Source: Rhizobiaceae bacterium
GTDB taxonomy: Bacteria > Pseudomonadota > Alphaproteobacteria > Rhizobiales > Rhizobiaceae
Assembly (NCBI GenBank): GCA_017644105.1
Contig: JAEPMD010000029.1
Span: 1 to 40,549 of the forward strand
Length of the DNA: 40,549 nucleotides
Reading direction: 5' to 3'
Made by a program: the position numbers and the translations under genes. Under the pieces are notes generated by a model that was given only the letters and a program-made list of their open reading frames with translations, was not told the origin of the DNA and did no database searches. Of this stretch, positions 24,161 to 33,023 are shown piece by piece; positions within the stretch are counted from its first letter, which is position 1; every line of letters starts with the position of its first letter.

Positions 24161-24182
24161 AGGGCCGGCAGAAGCCGACCCT
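24161..24182 (-). terminator. Intra-operon hairpin after the binding-protein gene
   Basis: In the minus-strand RNA AGGGTCGGC pairs with GCCGGCCCT (9 bp, one G-U) around a four-base loop, 20 bases after the stop. There is no long T run, so it more likely protects the upstream message or partly terminates, giving more binding protein than permease. Confidence 0.6.
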
Positions 24183-24201
24183 CATTATTGAAACGAGAAG
24201 C

Positions 24202-25443
24202 TTACTTGTAAACTTCAGCTTGAACTTTATCCAAGTCAGCCAAGATTTCATCAACCTTGCTTGGATCAAGCATGAACTTTTGGAAGCCTTCCATACCAGC
24301 TTTCGCCATTGCAGCTGGTGCATCGCGGTCGTAGAACTGAGCTAGGCCAGCAGCTGTAGACACAGTTTCGAAACCTTCAACGATGAACTTGTCATCTGTG
24401 TTGATAGATGCGTCAGAGTTTGGCGGCAATTGGCCTAGAGTTTTGTTCCACTCGCCTTGGATGTCTGGCTGCGCGATAAATGCCAAGAATTTTTTAGCAT
24501 CTTCTTTGTTCTTCGCATTTGCTGGAATAAAGAACGCATCAGCAGGTGCTTCTTCCGCACGTGCTAGACCAGGTGTGATTTCTGGGAATTGGAAGAAATC
24601 GATTTGCTCATCAGTTAGACCAGCATCTTTGTAAGCTGATACTGAGAAGTTACCCATGACGTACATTGCAGCATCGCCGTTAGCAAATGGAGCAATCGCA
24701 TCCTGCCAAGACATTGTTGCGTGGTTTTTCACAGGTGTACATTTGTCGATTTTTTCAGCCCAGTTCGCAAATGTCGCTTTAATACGATCATCTGTGTACT
24801 TGATTTCACCAGCTGTAAGTGCGTTGTGCACTTCATAACCGTTTGTACGTAGGTTGATGTAGTCAAACACACCAGCAGCAGTCCAAAGGAACTTTGTACC
24901 GATTGTAAATGGTGTCACACCAGCGTCTTTTAGAGCGCCGCAAGCTGCAAGCAGTTCGTCCCAAGTTTTTGGCTCAGCAATGTTTAGCTTATCGAAGATG
25001 TCTTTACGATAATAAACACCCCACTGGTAGTATGAGTATGGAACACCCCATTGCTTACCATCACGTGACATTGTTGGCTTAATTGCTTCGAACTTACCTG
25101 AAAGGTTAGCGTCTGATGCCCAAAGATCTGAGATGTCTTCGAATAGGCCAGCATCAACAAATGGTGCCATGCGGTTGCCTGGATACCACGATGTGATGTC
25201 CGGAGCATCATTTGTCAAAAAGTTACGGATTGCAGATTTGTGAGCTTCACGGTCTGTGTTGTTCACAGTCACGTTGATGTCTGGGTTTGCAGCTTTAAAT
25301 GCTTCAACAGCAGCTTCAAACGCAGCTTTTGGCGCAGGATTCAAGTCATCATAGTTGATAACTAGATCACCAGCCATTGCTACTGAAGACAACAAAGAAG
25401 TTGCGAACAAACCAGCAAAACCTGATTTTAAAATTGAATTCAT
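24202..25443 (-). CDS. Galactoside ABC transporter substrate-binding protein
   Basis: The 413-residue periplasmic protein has a signal peptide (NSILKSGFAGLFATSLLSS, cleavage at AMA-GD). The family-1 solute-binding fold follows, with DINVTVNNTDREAHKSAIRN, DITSWYPGNRMAPFVDAGL, WGVPYSYYQWGVYYRKDIFDK and MYVMGNFSVSAYKDAG. The closest pattern is that of CUT1 oligosaccharide binders. Substrate by context: alpha- and beta-galactosides. ATG 25443 follows GGGAGAGAG and was preferred to the upstream ATG 25464. It is the first gene of the operon and is divergent from the IclR gene. Confidence 0.92.
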   Translation of the reverse strand: MNSILKSGFAGLFATSLLSSVAMAGDLVINYDDLNPAPKAAFEAAVEAFKAANPDINVTVNNTDREAHKSAIRNFLTNDAPDITSWYPGNRMAPFVDAGLFEDISDLWASDANLSGKFEAIKPTMSRDGKQWGVPYSYYQWGVYYRKDIFDKLNIAEPKTWDELLAACGALKDAGVTPFTIGTKFLWTAAGVFDYINLRTNGYEVHNALTAGEIKYTDDRIKATFANWAEKIDKCTPVKNHATMSWQDAIAPFANGDAAMYVMGNFSVSAYKDAGLTDEQIDFFQFPEITPGLARAEEAPADAFFIPANAKNKEDAKKFLAFIAQPDIQGEWNKTLGQLPPNSDASINTDDKFIVEGFETVSTAAGLAQFYDRDAPAAMAKAGMEGFQKFMLDPSKVDEILADLDKVQAEVYK

Positions 25444-25514
25444 TTCTCTCTCCCTTTGTTCCAAATAATGAAACTTAATTTTGAATATTGAAAACTTAAA
25501 TCGTTTGCGCTACA

Positions 25515-25534
25515 GTTGTCAACATCATTTGTTG
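25515..25534. promoter_or_regulatory. Inverted repeats in the divergent promoter of the galactoside locus
   Basis: GTTGTCAAC (25515-25523) and CAACA-N5-TGTTG (25520-25534) overlap in the 122-base spacer between the binding-protein and IclR genes. They are candidate IclR contacts; the match to a known consensus is not established. Confidence 0.35.
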
Positions 25535-25565
25535 TGAGCAGGTGAAAAAGGGGAGGGAAATTAGC

Positions 25566-26363
25566 ATGGCTCAAGCCAATGCGGGAGACGGTACAGTCGG
25601 CAAGGCATTAGATGCGCTTGATCAAGTGGCATCTATGGGTCGTCCTGTGCGTTTTGCGGAATTATTGGAAGAGAGTGCTTACCCAAAGGCAACCCTTTAC
25701 CGCTTCCTTCAAACACTTACCAATCAAGGCATGTTATCTTATGACGCGCGTTCACAGACATATAGTTTGGGCGTACGCTTGGTGAGACTTGCCCATGCGG
25801 CTTGGCGTCAAAGTTCGCTTGCGCCGATTGCGCGGCCCTATGTTGAAGATCTTGCAAGAGAAGTTCAGGCAACGGTGCATTTGGCGCAGCTTGATGGCGG
25901 TCAAGTCTTATATGTCGATAAACAAAATCCATCCAACCCGATCAACATGTATTCCGAATCGGGCAAGGTTGGTCCGGGCTATTGCACGGGTGTTGGTAAG
26001 GCCATGCTTGCTTTTGTTGATGAAGCAACGCTTGAACGCGCTCTGACGCAACAAACTTATCACCGACACACAGAAAATACGTTGTGCAGCCCGCAAGAAT
26101 TGATGGAGGAATTACGAGAAATTCGTAAGACCGGCATTTCATTTGATCGTGAAGAACACGAAATGAGTATCATTTGTTTGGCGGTGCCGATTCTCAGTTC
26201 GCAAGACCGGGTATTGGGCGCAATCTCGGTGACAAATTCAACACATCGAACATCGCTTGATGAGTTAAAGAAATTCGCACCAATATTAAAAGCGTGCGCA
26301 AAAAATATCGCGGATACCGCAGAATCGTGGCGTTTTCCCGAACATGATAAACTAGCAAAGTAA
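25566..26363 (+). CDS. IclR-family regulator of the galactoside locus
   Basis: The protein has 265 residues from ATG 25566, chosen because GGGGAGGGA lies just upstream; the frame also contains a GTG at 25542. The winged helix spans about 10-75 ([40 protein letters not shown]). The effector domain contains the family's ligand-pocket pattern [15 protein letters not shown] and [19 protein letters not shown]. It lies ten bases before the ABC ATPase gene and is divergent from the binding protein, so it probably controls both arms. The likely effector is a galactose-pathway intermediate such as galactonate or 2-keto-3-deoxygalactonate; that is inference. Confidence 0.9.
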   Translation: MAQANAGDGTVGKALDALDQVASMGRPVRFAELLEESAYPKATLYRFLQTLTNQGMLSYDARSQTYSLGVRLVRLAHAAWRQSSLAPIARPYVEDLAREVQATVHLAQLDGGQVLYVDKQNPSNPINMYSESGKVGPGYCTGVGKAMLAFVDEATLERALTQQTYHRHTENTLCSPQELMEELREIRKTGISFDREEHEMSIICLAVPILSSQDRVLGAISVTNSTHRTSLDELKKFAPILKACAKNIADTAESWRFPEHDKLAK

Positions 26364-26373
26364 GGGTAGGACA

Positions 26374-27441
26374 ATGGCAGGTTTACAGCTCTCTGATATC
26401 AAGAAAGCATACGGAAAAGTGGAGGTTATTCATGGGGTTAACCTTGATATAGCCGATGGGGAGTTCGTTGTTTTCGTCGGCCCTTCTGGTTGTGGTAAAT
26501 CAACTTTATTGCGCATGATTGCTGGTCTTGAGGAAACCACATCAGGGCAGATTGATATTGGTGATCGAGATGTAACGCATGTTGATCCAGCCGAGCGCGG
26601 TATTGCCATGGTGTTCCAAACTTACGCGCTATATCCACATATGACGGTGCGTGAAAATATCAGTTTCGGTCTACGCATGAACAAGGTTCCGCAGGACGAA
26701 ATTGATAAGAAAGTTGCCAAAGCCTCTGAAATTTTGAAGCTCGATCAATATCTCGAGCGCAAGCCTAAGGCCTTGTCAGGTGGTCAGCGTCAGCGTGTGG
26801 CAATCGGGCGTTCCATTGTTCGTGGACCAGAAGTGTTCTTGTTCGATGAACCGCTATCGAACCTTGATGCAGAGCTTCGTTTGGAGATGCGTGTGGAAAT
26901 TGCGCGCTTACATAAAGAGCTCGGCACCACAATGATTTATGTAACGCATGATCAGGTTGAGGCGATGACACTTGCTGATAAGATCGTCGTGCTGCGTGAT
27001 GGTTTGATCGAGCAAGTCGGCGCGCCACTTGAGCTTTATGAAAATCCTGACAATAAATTTGTCGCAGGATTTATTGGATCACCTGCCATGAACTTCCTAT
27101 CAGGTCAGATCAAAGGTGGTGATATCACGGTCAACGGCTTGCCAAATCGCACATTTAACTTCGACTTTAAAGAAACTCCAGGCGATGGTGCTATTGAGTT
27201 GGGTCTTCGTCCTGAACACATCGAAACCCTTGCTGAGCCTGGGCATTTCACAGTAGATCTTGTCGAGGAACTTGGCGGTGTGTCATATATCTATTTATCG
27301 ACTGAGTCGGGCGAAAAAATCATTTCTGAGAAGAGCGGACGCGCCAATGTGAAAAATGGCGATAAAGTCAGCATTCAGTTTGATGCGTCAGATGTGCTTT
27401 ATTTTAATGCCGAATCAGGTCAACGTTTATACGGAAAGTAA
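26374..27441 (+). CDS. Sugar ABC transporter ATP-binding protein (MsmX/UgpC type)
   Basis: The 355-residue ATPase has Walker [10 protein letters not shown] (36-44), Q-loop [10 protein letters not shown], signature [14 protein letters not shown] (from 134), Walker [13 protein letters not shown] and switch His in [10 protein letters not shown]. The C-terminal regulatory domain (about 240-355) is of the TOBE type, with [10 protein letters not shown] and [15 protein letters not shown]. It energises the two permeases encoded on the other arm. Such CUT1 ATPases may serve several transporters. Confidence 0.94.
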   Translation: MAGLQLSDIKKAYGKVEVIHGVNLDIADGEFVVFVGPSGCGKSTLLRMIAGLEETTSGQIDIGDRDVTHVDPAERGIAMVFQTYALYPHMTVRENISFGLRMNKVPQDEIDKKVAKASEILKLDQYLERKPKALSGGQRQRVAIGRSIVRGPEVFLFDEPLSNLDAELRLEMRVEIARLHKELGTTMIYVTHDQVEAMTLADKIVVLRDGLIEQVGAPLELYENPDNKFVAGFIGSPAMNFLSGQIKGGDITVNGLPNRTFNFDFKETPGDGAIELGLRPEHIETLAEPGHFTVDLVEELGGVSYIYLSTESGEKIISEKSGRANVKNGDKVSIQFDASDVLYFNAESGQRLYGK

Positions 27442-27443
27442 TC

Positions 27444-27455
27444 AGTAAGCTTACT
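27444..27455. promoter_or_regulatory. 12-bp palindrome between the ATPase and dgoK genes
   Basis: AGTAAGCTTACT is a perfect palindrome immediately after the ATPase stop. It resembles a LacI-type half-site pair with a shortened centre (AGTAAGC / GCTTACT). Its role is unproven. Confidence 0.25.
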
Positions 27456-27477
27456 TTTGATTTAAGGGGCGATCTTC

Positions 27478-28413
27478 GTGTCGAACAACAACAACAAAAT
27501 TTGGATCGCTGTTGATTGGGGAACCAGTAATCTCAGAGTATGGCTCATGTCAGATGGTGACATCCTGGCAATGAAGTCTTCTCCGCAGGGAATGTCTGGT
27601 TTGGCGCAAAGTGAATTTGAGCCGGTTTTGATGGATTTGATATCAGAATGGCTCGATAAATATGCCCTTAAAGGACAAATTCAAGTGATTGCTTGTGGCA
27701 TGGTGGGGTCGCAACAAGGCTGGTGCGAAGCGGGTTATACATCGATCCCAAGCGCACCTTCAGATGTCGCTGTCACAAAACCAAATGTTGAGGACCCTCG
27801 GATTGATGTGTCAATTCTAGCTGGGTTAAGCCAAGCTGATCCTGCAGATGTGATGCGGGGCGAAGAAACGCAGATCGCAGGATTTTTTGCCAAGCAAGCC
27901 GATTTTTCTGGTCTCATTTGCATGCCGGGTACCCATTCGAAATGGGCGTTTTTGGAAAATGGCGAGGTTGTTCGATTTAAAACCGTAATGACCGGTGAGA
28001 TGTATTCCATTATCTCCGATCATTCCGTATTGCGCCAGCTTGTAAACAAAAATGCAAGTGATGCGAGCGCCTTTCAAAAGGGTGTGCTTGAGGGTGCACA
28101 AAATCCTGAATTATTACTCAGTAATTTATTTTCCATCAGAGCACGTTCTGTGCTTGAAAATGTAAATTCAAACGCATCGGCTGCACATTTATCAGGTCTC
28201 TTAATCGGGACTGAAATCGCAACGATGAAGAAATTAATGCCATCCGATACGATTAAACTCTTGGGTTCTGGTGTGCTTTCTGAGCTCTATGCCGAAGCCT
28301 TTGCCGTATTGGGGCAATCAATCACGCCAATGGATGTCACCGAACTCACAGTGCTTGGACTTCATAAGGCGTGGCAAAATTTGACGAAAGAGAAATATCT
28401 GAATGTCTCGTAA
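27478..28413 (+). CDS. dgoK: 2-dehydro-3-deoxygalactonokinase
   Basis: The 311-residue kinase phosphorylates 2-keto-3-deoxygalactonate at C6. The ASKHA-fold phosphate loop IAVDWGTSNLRVWLM is at the N-terminus. DgoK signatures include ACGMVGSQQGWCEAGYT and ICMPGTHSKWAFLENGEV, and LLGSGVLSELYAEA occurs near the end. The start codon is GTG 27478, eight bases from AAGGGGCG. It overlaps the aldolase gene by 11 bases, implying coupled translation. Confidence 0.94.
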   Translation: MSNNNNKIWIAVDWGTSNLRVWLMSDGDILAMKSSPQGMSGLAQSEFEPVLMDLISEWLDKYALKGQIQVIACGMVGSQQGWCEAGYTSIPSAPSDVAVTKPNVEDPRIDVSILAGLSQADPADVMRGEETQIAGFFAKQADFSGLICMPGTHSKWAFLENGEVVRFKTVMTGEMYSIISDHSVLRQLVNKNASDASAFQKGVLEGAQNPELLLSNLFSIRARSVLENVNSNASAAHLSGLLIGTEIATMKKLMPSDTIKLLGSGVLSELYAEAFAVLGQSITPMDVTELTVLGLHKAWQNLTKEKYLNVS

Positions 28414-29005
28414 TTTGATTGCGATTCTTCGTGGTGTGAAGCCAGAAGAAGTCTTAGAAATCTGCCGTGGTTTGGTAGAAATTGGTTTTACAAAAATTGA
28501 AGTACCGCTGAATTCGCCCAATGCATATGAGAGCATTTCGATACTTTCAAAGAACTTGCCTGATACCATCATGATTGGTGCTGGGACTGTGTTAACGGCA
28601 GAACAGGTGGATGAGGTTAAGGCCGCTGGGGGCCGCTTAATTGTTTCACCTGATTGCAACACATCGGTGATTGATCGCACCGTTGAACACGGCATGGAAA
28701 GTTGGCCAGGTGTCGCAACAGCAACGGAAGCTTTTACAGCTTTGCGCCATGGCGCAACGGGTCTCAAACTGTTTCCAGGGATTGCGCTAAAGCCGGAAGG
28801 CCTGGGTGCACTCAAAGCAGTTTTGCCAAAAGATGTGGCTGTTTATCCAGTTGGCGGGGCAGGGCCATCAAATTTTGCCGAATGGGTGAAAGCGGGTGCT
28901 GAAGGTTTTGGCATTGGTTCTGCGCTTTATAAGCCGGGCCTCACAGCAGAAGAGGTCAAAGCGCGTGGGCAAGATATTATCGATGCTTACGACGCTGTGT
29001 TTTAG
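28403..29005 (+). CDS. dgoA: 2-dehydro-3-deoxy-6-phosphogalactonate aldolase
   Basis: The 200-residue class I aldolase cleaves 2-keto-3-deoxy-6-phosphogalactonate into pyruvate and glyceraldehyde 3-phosphate. It has the KDPG/KDPGal aldolase pattern: IAILRGVKPEEV, IGAGTVLTAEQVDEV, the Schiff-base lysine in GLKLFPG and VYPVGGAGPSNFAEW. Placement directly after dgoK favours the galactonate enzyme over Entner-Doudoroff KDPG aldolase. It is the last gene of the plus-strand arm and is followed by a clear terminator. Confidence 0.94.
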   Translation: MSRNLIAILRGVKPEEVLEICRGLVEIGFTKIEVPLNSPNAYESISILSKNLPDTIMIGAGTVLTAEQVDEVKAAGGRLIVSPDCNTSVIDRTVEHGMESWPGVATATEAFTALRHGATGLKLFPGIALKPEGLGALKAVLPKDVAVYPVGGAGPSNFAEWVKAGAEGFGIGSALYKPGLTAEEVKARGQDIIDAYDAVF

Positions 29006-29030
29006 CAAATAGTAATTACGCAAATAAAAA

Positions 29031-29059
29031 GGCGCTCTGAATTTCAGAGCGCCTTTTTT
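29031..29059 (+). terminator. Rho-independent terminator after dgoA
   Basis: A 10-bp stem (GGCGCTCTGA / TCAGAGCGCC) with a three-base loop is followed by six T residues and preceded by five A residues, so it could work in both directions. Confidence 0.9.
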
Positions 29060-29100
29060 GTTTCAAGTGCAAACTTAGCCAATTAGAAAAGCGGCTAACT

Positions 29101-29135
29101 TGAGCGCGTGGTATGTAGATCAAACCACGCGCTCA
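29101..29135 (-). terminator. Hairpin downstream of the TRAP permease gene
   Basis: A perfect 12-bp stem (TGAGCGCGTGGT / ACCACGCGCTCA) with an 11-base loop begins 13 bases past the permease stop on the minus strand. The tail is only mildly T-rich. Confidence 0.7.
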
Positions 29136-29148
29136 GGATGGTGACTAA

Positions 29149-31620
29149 TTAACCGCTCATCCAGGCTGGCAGCCATAGCACCAATTGCGGGAAGATCAGC
29201 AGTAGGATCAAGCCAGTTAGCTGCACCAGCATGAACTGCATCATTCCAAGATAGATGTCCTTAAGATCCCAGTTCGGCACCACCCCTTTGAGGAAGTAGG
29301 CCGATAAGGCCACCGGCGGACTGAGCCAGGCCGTCTGCAGGTTCACCGCCACCAGGATACCGAACCAGACCATCAGATCATAGCGGTCCAATCCATGTAG
29401 ATCGAGCGCTTGAACCACAGGCAATAGGATCGGGACCACGATAAGAACAATCGGAACCCATTCCAAAGGCCAGCCGAGCAAGAAGATCAGCGCCATCACC
29501 AAGATCAACATGATATATGGTGATAGATTTGTGCCCAGTAGCAATTCAGTCAGCAATTGCGGTGTGCCGAGCGAGCTGAATTGTGCTCCGAAGAAGTTGG
29601 ATGCTGCCACAAGGAACATGATCAATACAGTAAGTTCCAGTGTCTTGATCAAGCTGTCGAAGAAGCTCGGAATAGTGAACTTTCTATATGCGATCGATAG
29701 AAGGATCGCACCGAAGGCACCCATAGCCGCAGCTTCCGCAGGTGTTGCAAAACCTAGAAGGATGGAACCAAGCGCAAATGAGATCAGGATCGTTGGCGGC
29801 ATAAGACCGGCAAAGAATTCATCCCATAAAGGCGCGAAGTAGAAATCCTTATCAGCATCTGCTGAGTAAATCGGACGTGCTAGATAAGCCAACAATATTG
29901 TGAATGCTGCAAAGGCGATTGATACCATTGGCAGGCCACCATCTGCGCCCATATTCGCAAAGATCATGTACACATGGAACAAGACTGCAAGTGGAAGCGC
30001 AATGCGCAACACATTTAGTTTGCGATAGCCTTGATGCGCAATTGCCAGCACGATCAATAGCGCAAACAATCCGCCAAATGGAATGATCGCACCGAACGTA
30101 CCGTCAAGACCCAAGCCGAAGACACGGCAGATGGTCAAAATACCCAAACATATCAGCGCAACTTCTGCACCATAGAATTTAGATGTTTCTGGTTGATCTT
30201 CTTCAGATAGAATTGGACCCAAGCTTGGGTTCAACCAGCAACGTCCCAATGTGTAGAGCAAATATAGTGATGCCAAAATCACACCTGGGATAAACGCTGC
30301 TCGGAAGAGATCAAGCGTTGATACTTCAAGCACCGGACCCATAACAATGAGCATGATCGATGGTGGGATCAAAATACCCAAAGTACCACCGGCTGTAATT
30401 GTACCAGCCGCCAGTTTCACATCATATCCGGCACGGCTCATTGTGGCACCCGCCATAATACCCAGCATGGTCACGGACGCACCCACAATACCTGTCGCTG
30501 CCGCAAAGATCGTCGACACGATCAGAACGGCAATGAACAAAGCACCGCGTACACGAGACATGATCATCTGAATGGACGAGAACAGACGCTCCATGAGGCC
30601 CGCACTTTCCATAACAATCCCCATCAATACGAATAGTGGCACCGCCATGAGCTGGTCATTGAGCATTGAAGAGTTTGTTTGCAGTGTGAAAATAAATGTT
30701 GTTTTCAAGAAGCTGTCGCCCCAGATCCCGAACACAAATGCCAAGAAGACAAGTGTAAACGCGATTGGGAAACCAATGAAGATCACAAACAACATGGCAC
30801 CAAGCATGATGAGGCCAATAATAGGCTTATCAAGGTTCGGTTTGGCTTTCATGAGGTCGCTGAACCATTCGCCACCTGGCACCAATTGTGGTTCAAATAC
30901 CGCAAGTACAAGCCATACAAGACCAATCACATAAATAGGTAATAGTCTTACAAAGATGCGCTCACGTTCTTTACCCATTTTGTGGAATGCACGGAAAATC
31001 TCAGGTAAACCTTGCAAGAGAAGGAGTGCACCACCCACTGGCATCGCTAAACGCGCAGGCCACAAGAGCGGTCCCCAAGCACTATCCACCTGGTTTGTTT
31101 CACCATTGATGAAGGCTTTCCACCAAAATTCAGACGCCACCCATGTAAAGAAGATCATGGAAGGTATGAAGAACAGCAAATACAAGGCAGCATCGACCGT
31201 CGCCTGAGTTTTATCTGTCCAATTCCGATAGAGGAAATCAGCGCGGATATGGACGCCACGCATGAGGCCATAGCCTGCACCTGCCATCCAAAGTACACCC
31301 GCAATCATTCGGCTCATGTCATAGGCGATCAAAGTCGGTCCCAATCCAAGGGCTTTGGAAAGATCGCCCAAACCTGCATTGGTTAAAATGGAGTCGCCAT
31401 TACGAGAAATAACCTCCCACACCACAATGGCGATAAGGGGGATCATCATAAGGGCAATTGCTTGACCCGCACGATGGTTGACAACATCAATGACAGCGGT
31501 AATTGGGCGCTGCCATGGTGTCATATCTTCAGGTGTTTCCCCCGGAGCTTCGGCCCGACGCTCAGCAATCAGCTCATCGGCAATTTCCAGATCTTCTGGA
31601 TTTGGTTCCTCTGCGGCCAT
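29149..31620 (-). CDS. TRAP transporter fused small and large permease subunits (DctQM)
   Basis: The chain of 823 residues joins both TRAP membrane subunits. An acidic cytoplasmic start (about 1-45) leads into the four-helix DctQ-like part (about 50-230). The multi-helix DctM part follows, with MAVPLFVLMGIVMESAGLMERL, ATGIVGASVTMLGIMAG, GTLGILIPPSIMLIVMGPV, a duplicated second half with GFATPAEAAAMGAFGAI, and LGWPLEWVPIVLIVVPILLP. Uptake is driven by a sodium gradient with a periplasmic binding protein, encoded just upstream. ATG 31620 was chosen (GGGAGAG upstream). Fused QM subunits are known but the less common form. The substrate is not readable from the sequence; the neighbouring hps-like genes make dihydroxypropanesulfonate a candidate. 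Confidence 0.92.
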   Translation of the reverse strand: MAAEEPNPEDLEIADELIAERRAEAPGETPEDMTPWQRPITAVIDVVNHRAGQAIALMMIPLIAIVVWEVISRNGDSILTNAGLGDLSKALGLGPTLIAYDMSRMIAGVLWMAGAGYGLMRGVHIRADFLYRNWTDKTQATVDAALYLLFFIPSMIFFTWVASEFWWKAFINGETNQVDSAWGPLLWPARLAMPVGGALLLLQGLPEIFRAFHKMGKERERIFVRLLPIYVIGLVWLVLAVFEPQLVPGGEWFSDLMKAKPNLDKPIIGLIMLGAMLFVIFIGFPIAFTLVFLAFVFGIWGDSFLKTTFIFTLQTNSSMLNDQLMAVPLFVLMGIVMESAGLMERLFSSIQMIMSRVRGALFIAVLIVSTIFAAATGIVGASVTMLGIMAGATMSRAGYDVKLAAGTITAGGTLGILIPPSIMLIVMGPVLEVSTLDLFRAAFIPGVILASLYLLYTLGRCWLNPSLGPILSEEDQPETSKFYGAEVALICLGILTICRVFGLGLDGTFGAIIPFGGLFALLIVLAIAHQGYRKLNVLRIALPLAVLFHVYMIFANMGADGGLPMVSIAFAAFTILLAYLARPIYSADADKDFYFAPLWDEFFAGLMPPTILISFALGSILLGFATPAEAAAMGAFGAILLSIAYRKFTIPSFFDSLIKTLELTVLIMFLVAASNFFGAQFSSLGTPQLLTELLLGTNLSPYIMLILVMALIFLLGWPLEWVPIVLIVVPILLPVVQALDLHGLDRYDLMVWFGILVAVNLQTAWLSPPVALSAYFLKGVVPNWDLKDIYLGMMQFMLVQLTGLILLLIFPQLVLWLPAWMSG

Positions 31621-31725
31621 ATCCACTCTCCCTCCCATGGTAAGTCTATGATCAAAGGTTTCTCTTTGGAAAAGGATTGCACATTCTCATGCGAAAAAGA
31701 AACAAGCCCTTACAAAAAAGAAACA

Positions 31726-31749
31726 CGAGGCCCCGAAAAAGAGGCCTCG
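31726..31749 (-). terminator. Intra-operon hairpin after the TRAP binding-protein gene
   Basis: CGAGGCC and GGCCTCG form a 7-bp stem 18 bases beyond the dctP stop, followed on the minus strand by T-rich sequence. It probably sets a higher level of binding protein than of permease. Confidence 0.65.
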
Positions 31750-31766
31750 CGGTAAAATAATGAAGA

Positions 31767-32870
31767 TTATTTCAATGTGTCAGCGTGTGCTTTACCCAAG
31801 TTGGCGTTTGATGCTTGCGCACCAGCCCAGAATGGAACAGCAATGTCAGCAAAGTCTTTTTGTGACTGCCATACTTCTGCGAAGAACTCGTTTTCGTCAG
31901 CAGCAGCTTGAAGCGCATTTTTCGCAGCAGCCATGTACTCTGTGAAGTAGTCAGCTGGAGTATCTTCAAGGATAACACCATGGTTATCTGTCAAGTCTTT
32001 CAAAGCTTTACCGTTTTCGAAGATGCGGTAAGACATTGATTTTGACAATGAAGCGTTTGCAGCAACTTCAAGAGCTTTTTTCTCGGTGTCTGAAAGGCCA
32101 TCATAGAAATCACCGTTGACGTAAAGGTCAGCATTCACCACAACTTGGTGTAGACCTTGTAGGTAGTAGTGCTTAAGAACTTTCTGGAAACCGAACACTG
32201 AGTCAGGCTTCGGGCAGCACCATTCAGCCGCATCGATTGTACCTTTTTCAAGAGCTGGTAGAATGTCACCACCACCCATAGCAACAGCAGGAACACCTAC
32301 GTCAGCGTAAGCAGCGCCCACCATTCCTGGAGGTGCACGGAAACGCATTTTACGGAAGTCATCCATTGAAGCGATTGGTTTTGGGAACCAACCAAGAGCC
32401 TCTGGGCCCACTGGCTGAAGCATGAAGCCTTTAACGTTCACGCCCATTTCGTCCCAAAGACGGTCGTAAAGTTCTTTACCACCACCGAACTGGAACCAAG
32501 ATAGGAACGCGATGTTGTCAAGACCAACACCAGCACCAGCAACAGGTGCACCGAACAAGTTAGCAGCAACGTGCTTACCACCCCAATAGTGTGTCCAAGC
32601 AAAACCACCTTCAACAAGACCGGCATCAACCGCGTCCATGATGTCGCGTGGGCCAACAACAGCACCAGCTGGTAGAACTTCAATTTTCAGCGAACCGTTA
32701 GTCAAAGCAGCCACATCATCACCAAATGCTTTCAACATAACAACTTCGTCAGCTGTTGTTGGAAGCACAGATTGAATGCGAATTGTTTTTTCAGCCAAAG
32801 CAGAGGAGGCCATTAATGTAAGACCTACTGCTGTAGCGGCGACGCCTGTTAAAATTTTGGATAAATTCAT
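31767..32870 (-). CDS. TRAP transporter substrate-binding protein (DctP family)
   Basis: The 367-residue periplasmic protein has a signal peptide (NLSKILTGVAATAVGLTLM, cleavage at ALA-EK). The DctP fold follows, with the conserved ligand-carboxylate Arg region in FRKMRFRAPPGMVG and the strand IDAAEWCCPKPDSVFGFQKV, which resembles the TakP alpha-keto-acid subgroup. The ATG lies behind GGGAGGAG. TakP relatives bind small organic acids, so a small hydroxylated or oxo acid or sulfonate is likely. It forms an operon with the fused permease. Confidence 0.92.
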   Translation of the reverse strand: MNLSKILTGVAATAVGLTLMASSALAEKTIRIQSVLPTTADEVVMLKAFGDDVAALTNGSLKIEVLPAGAVVGPRDIMDAVDAGLVEGGFAWTHYWGGKHVAANLFGAPVAGAGVGLDNIAFLSWFQFGGGKELYDRLWDEMGVNVKGFMLQPVGPEALGWFPKPIASMDDFRKMRFRAPPGMVGAAYADVGVPAVAMGGGDILPALEKGTIDAAEWCCPKPDSVFGFQKVLKHYYLQGLHQVVVNADLYVNGDFYDGLSDTEKKALEVAANASLSKSMSYRIFENGKALKDLTDNHGVILEDTPADYFTEYMAAAKNALQAAADENEFFAEVWQSQKDFADIAVPFWAGAQASNANLGKAHADTLK

Positions 32871-32993
32871 GATTTATCTCCTCCCTAGGTTATACCTTCT
32901 CAAATGACGACTAAGATACGAAGGCATCTTTCTTAGCCCTTTATACGAATGTAACTATGACTAAGTTACACCGCAATTCCAATCGATTTTAGC

Positions 32994-33006
32994 GCGTAAA
33001 TTACGC
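32994..33006. promoter_or_regulatory. Palindrome upstream of dctP
   Basis: GCGTAAATTACGC is a perfect 13-base odd palindrome 124 bases before the dctP start, in the spacer that must contain its promoter. It is a candidate regulator site of unknown type. Confidence 0.35.
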
Positions 33007-33023
33007 TCCTTTTTCAACAAAAA

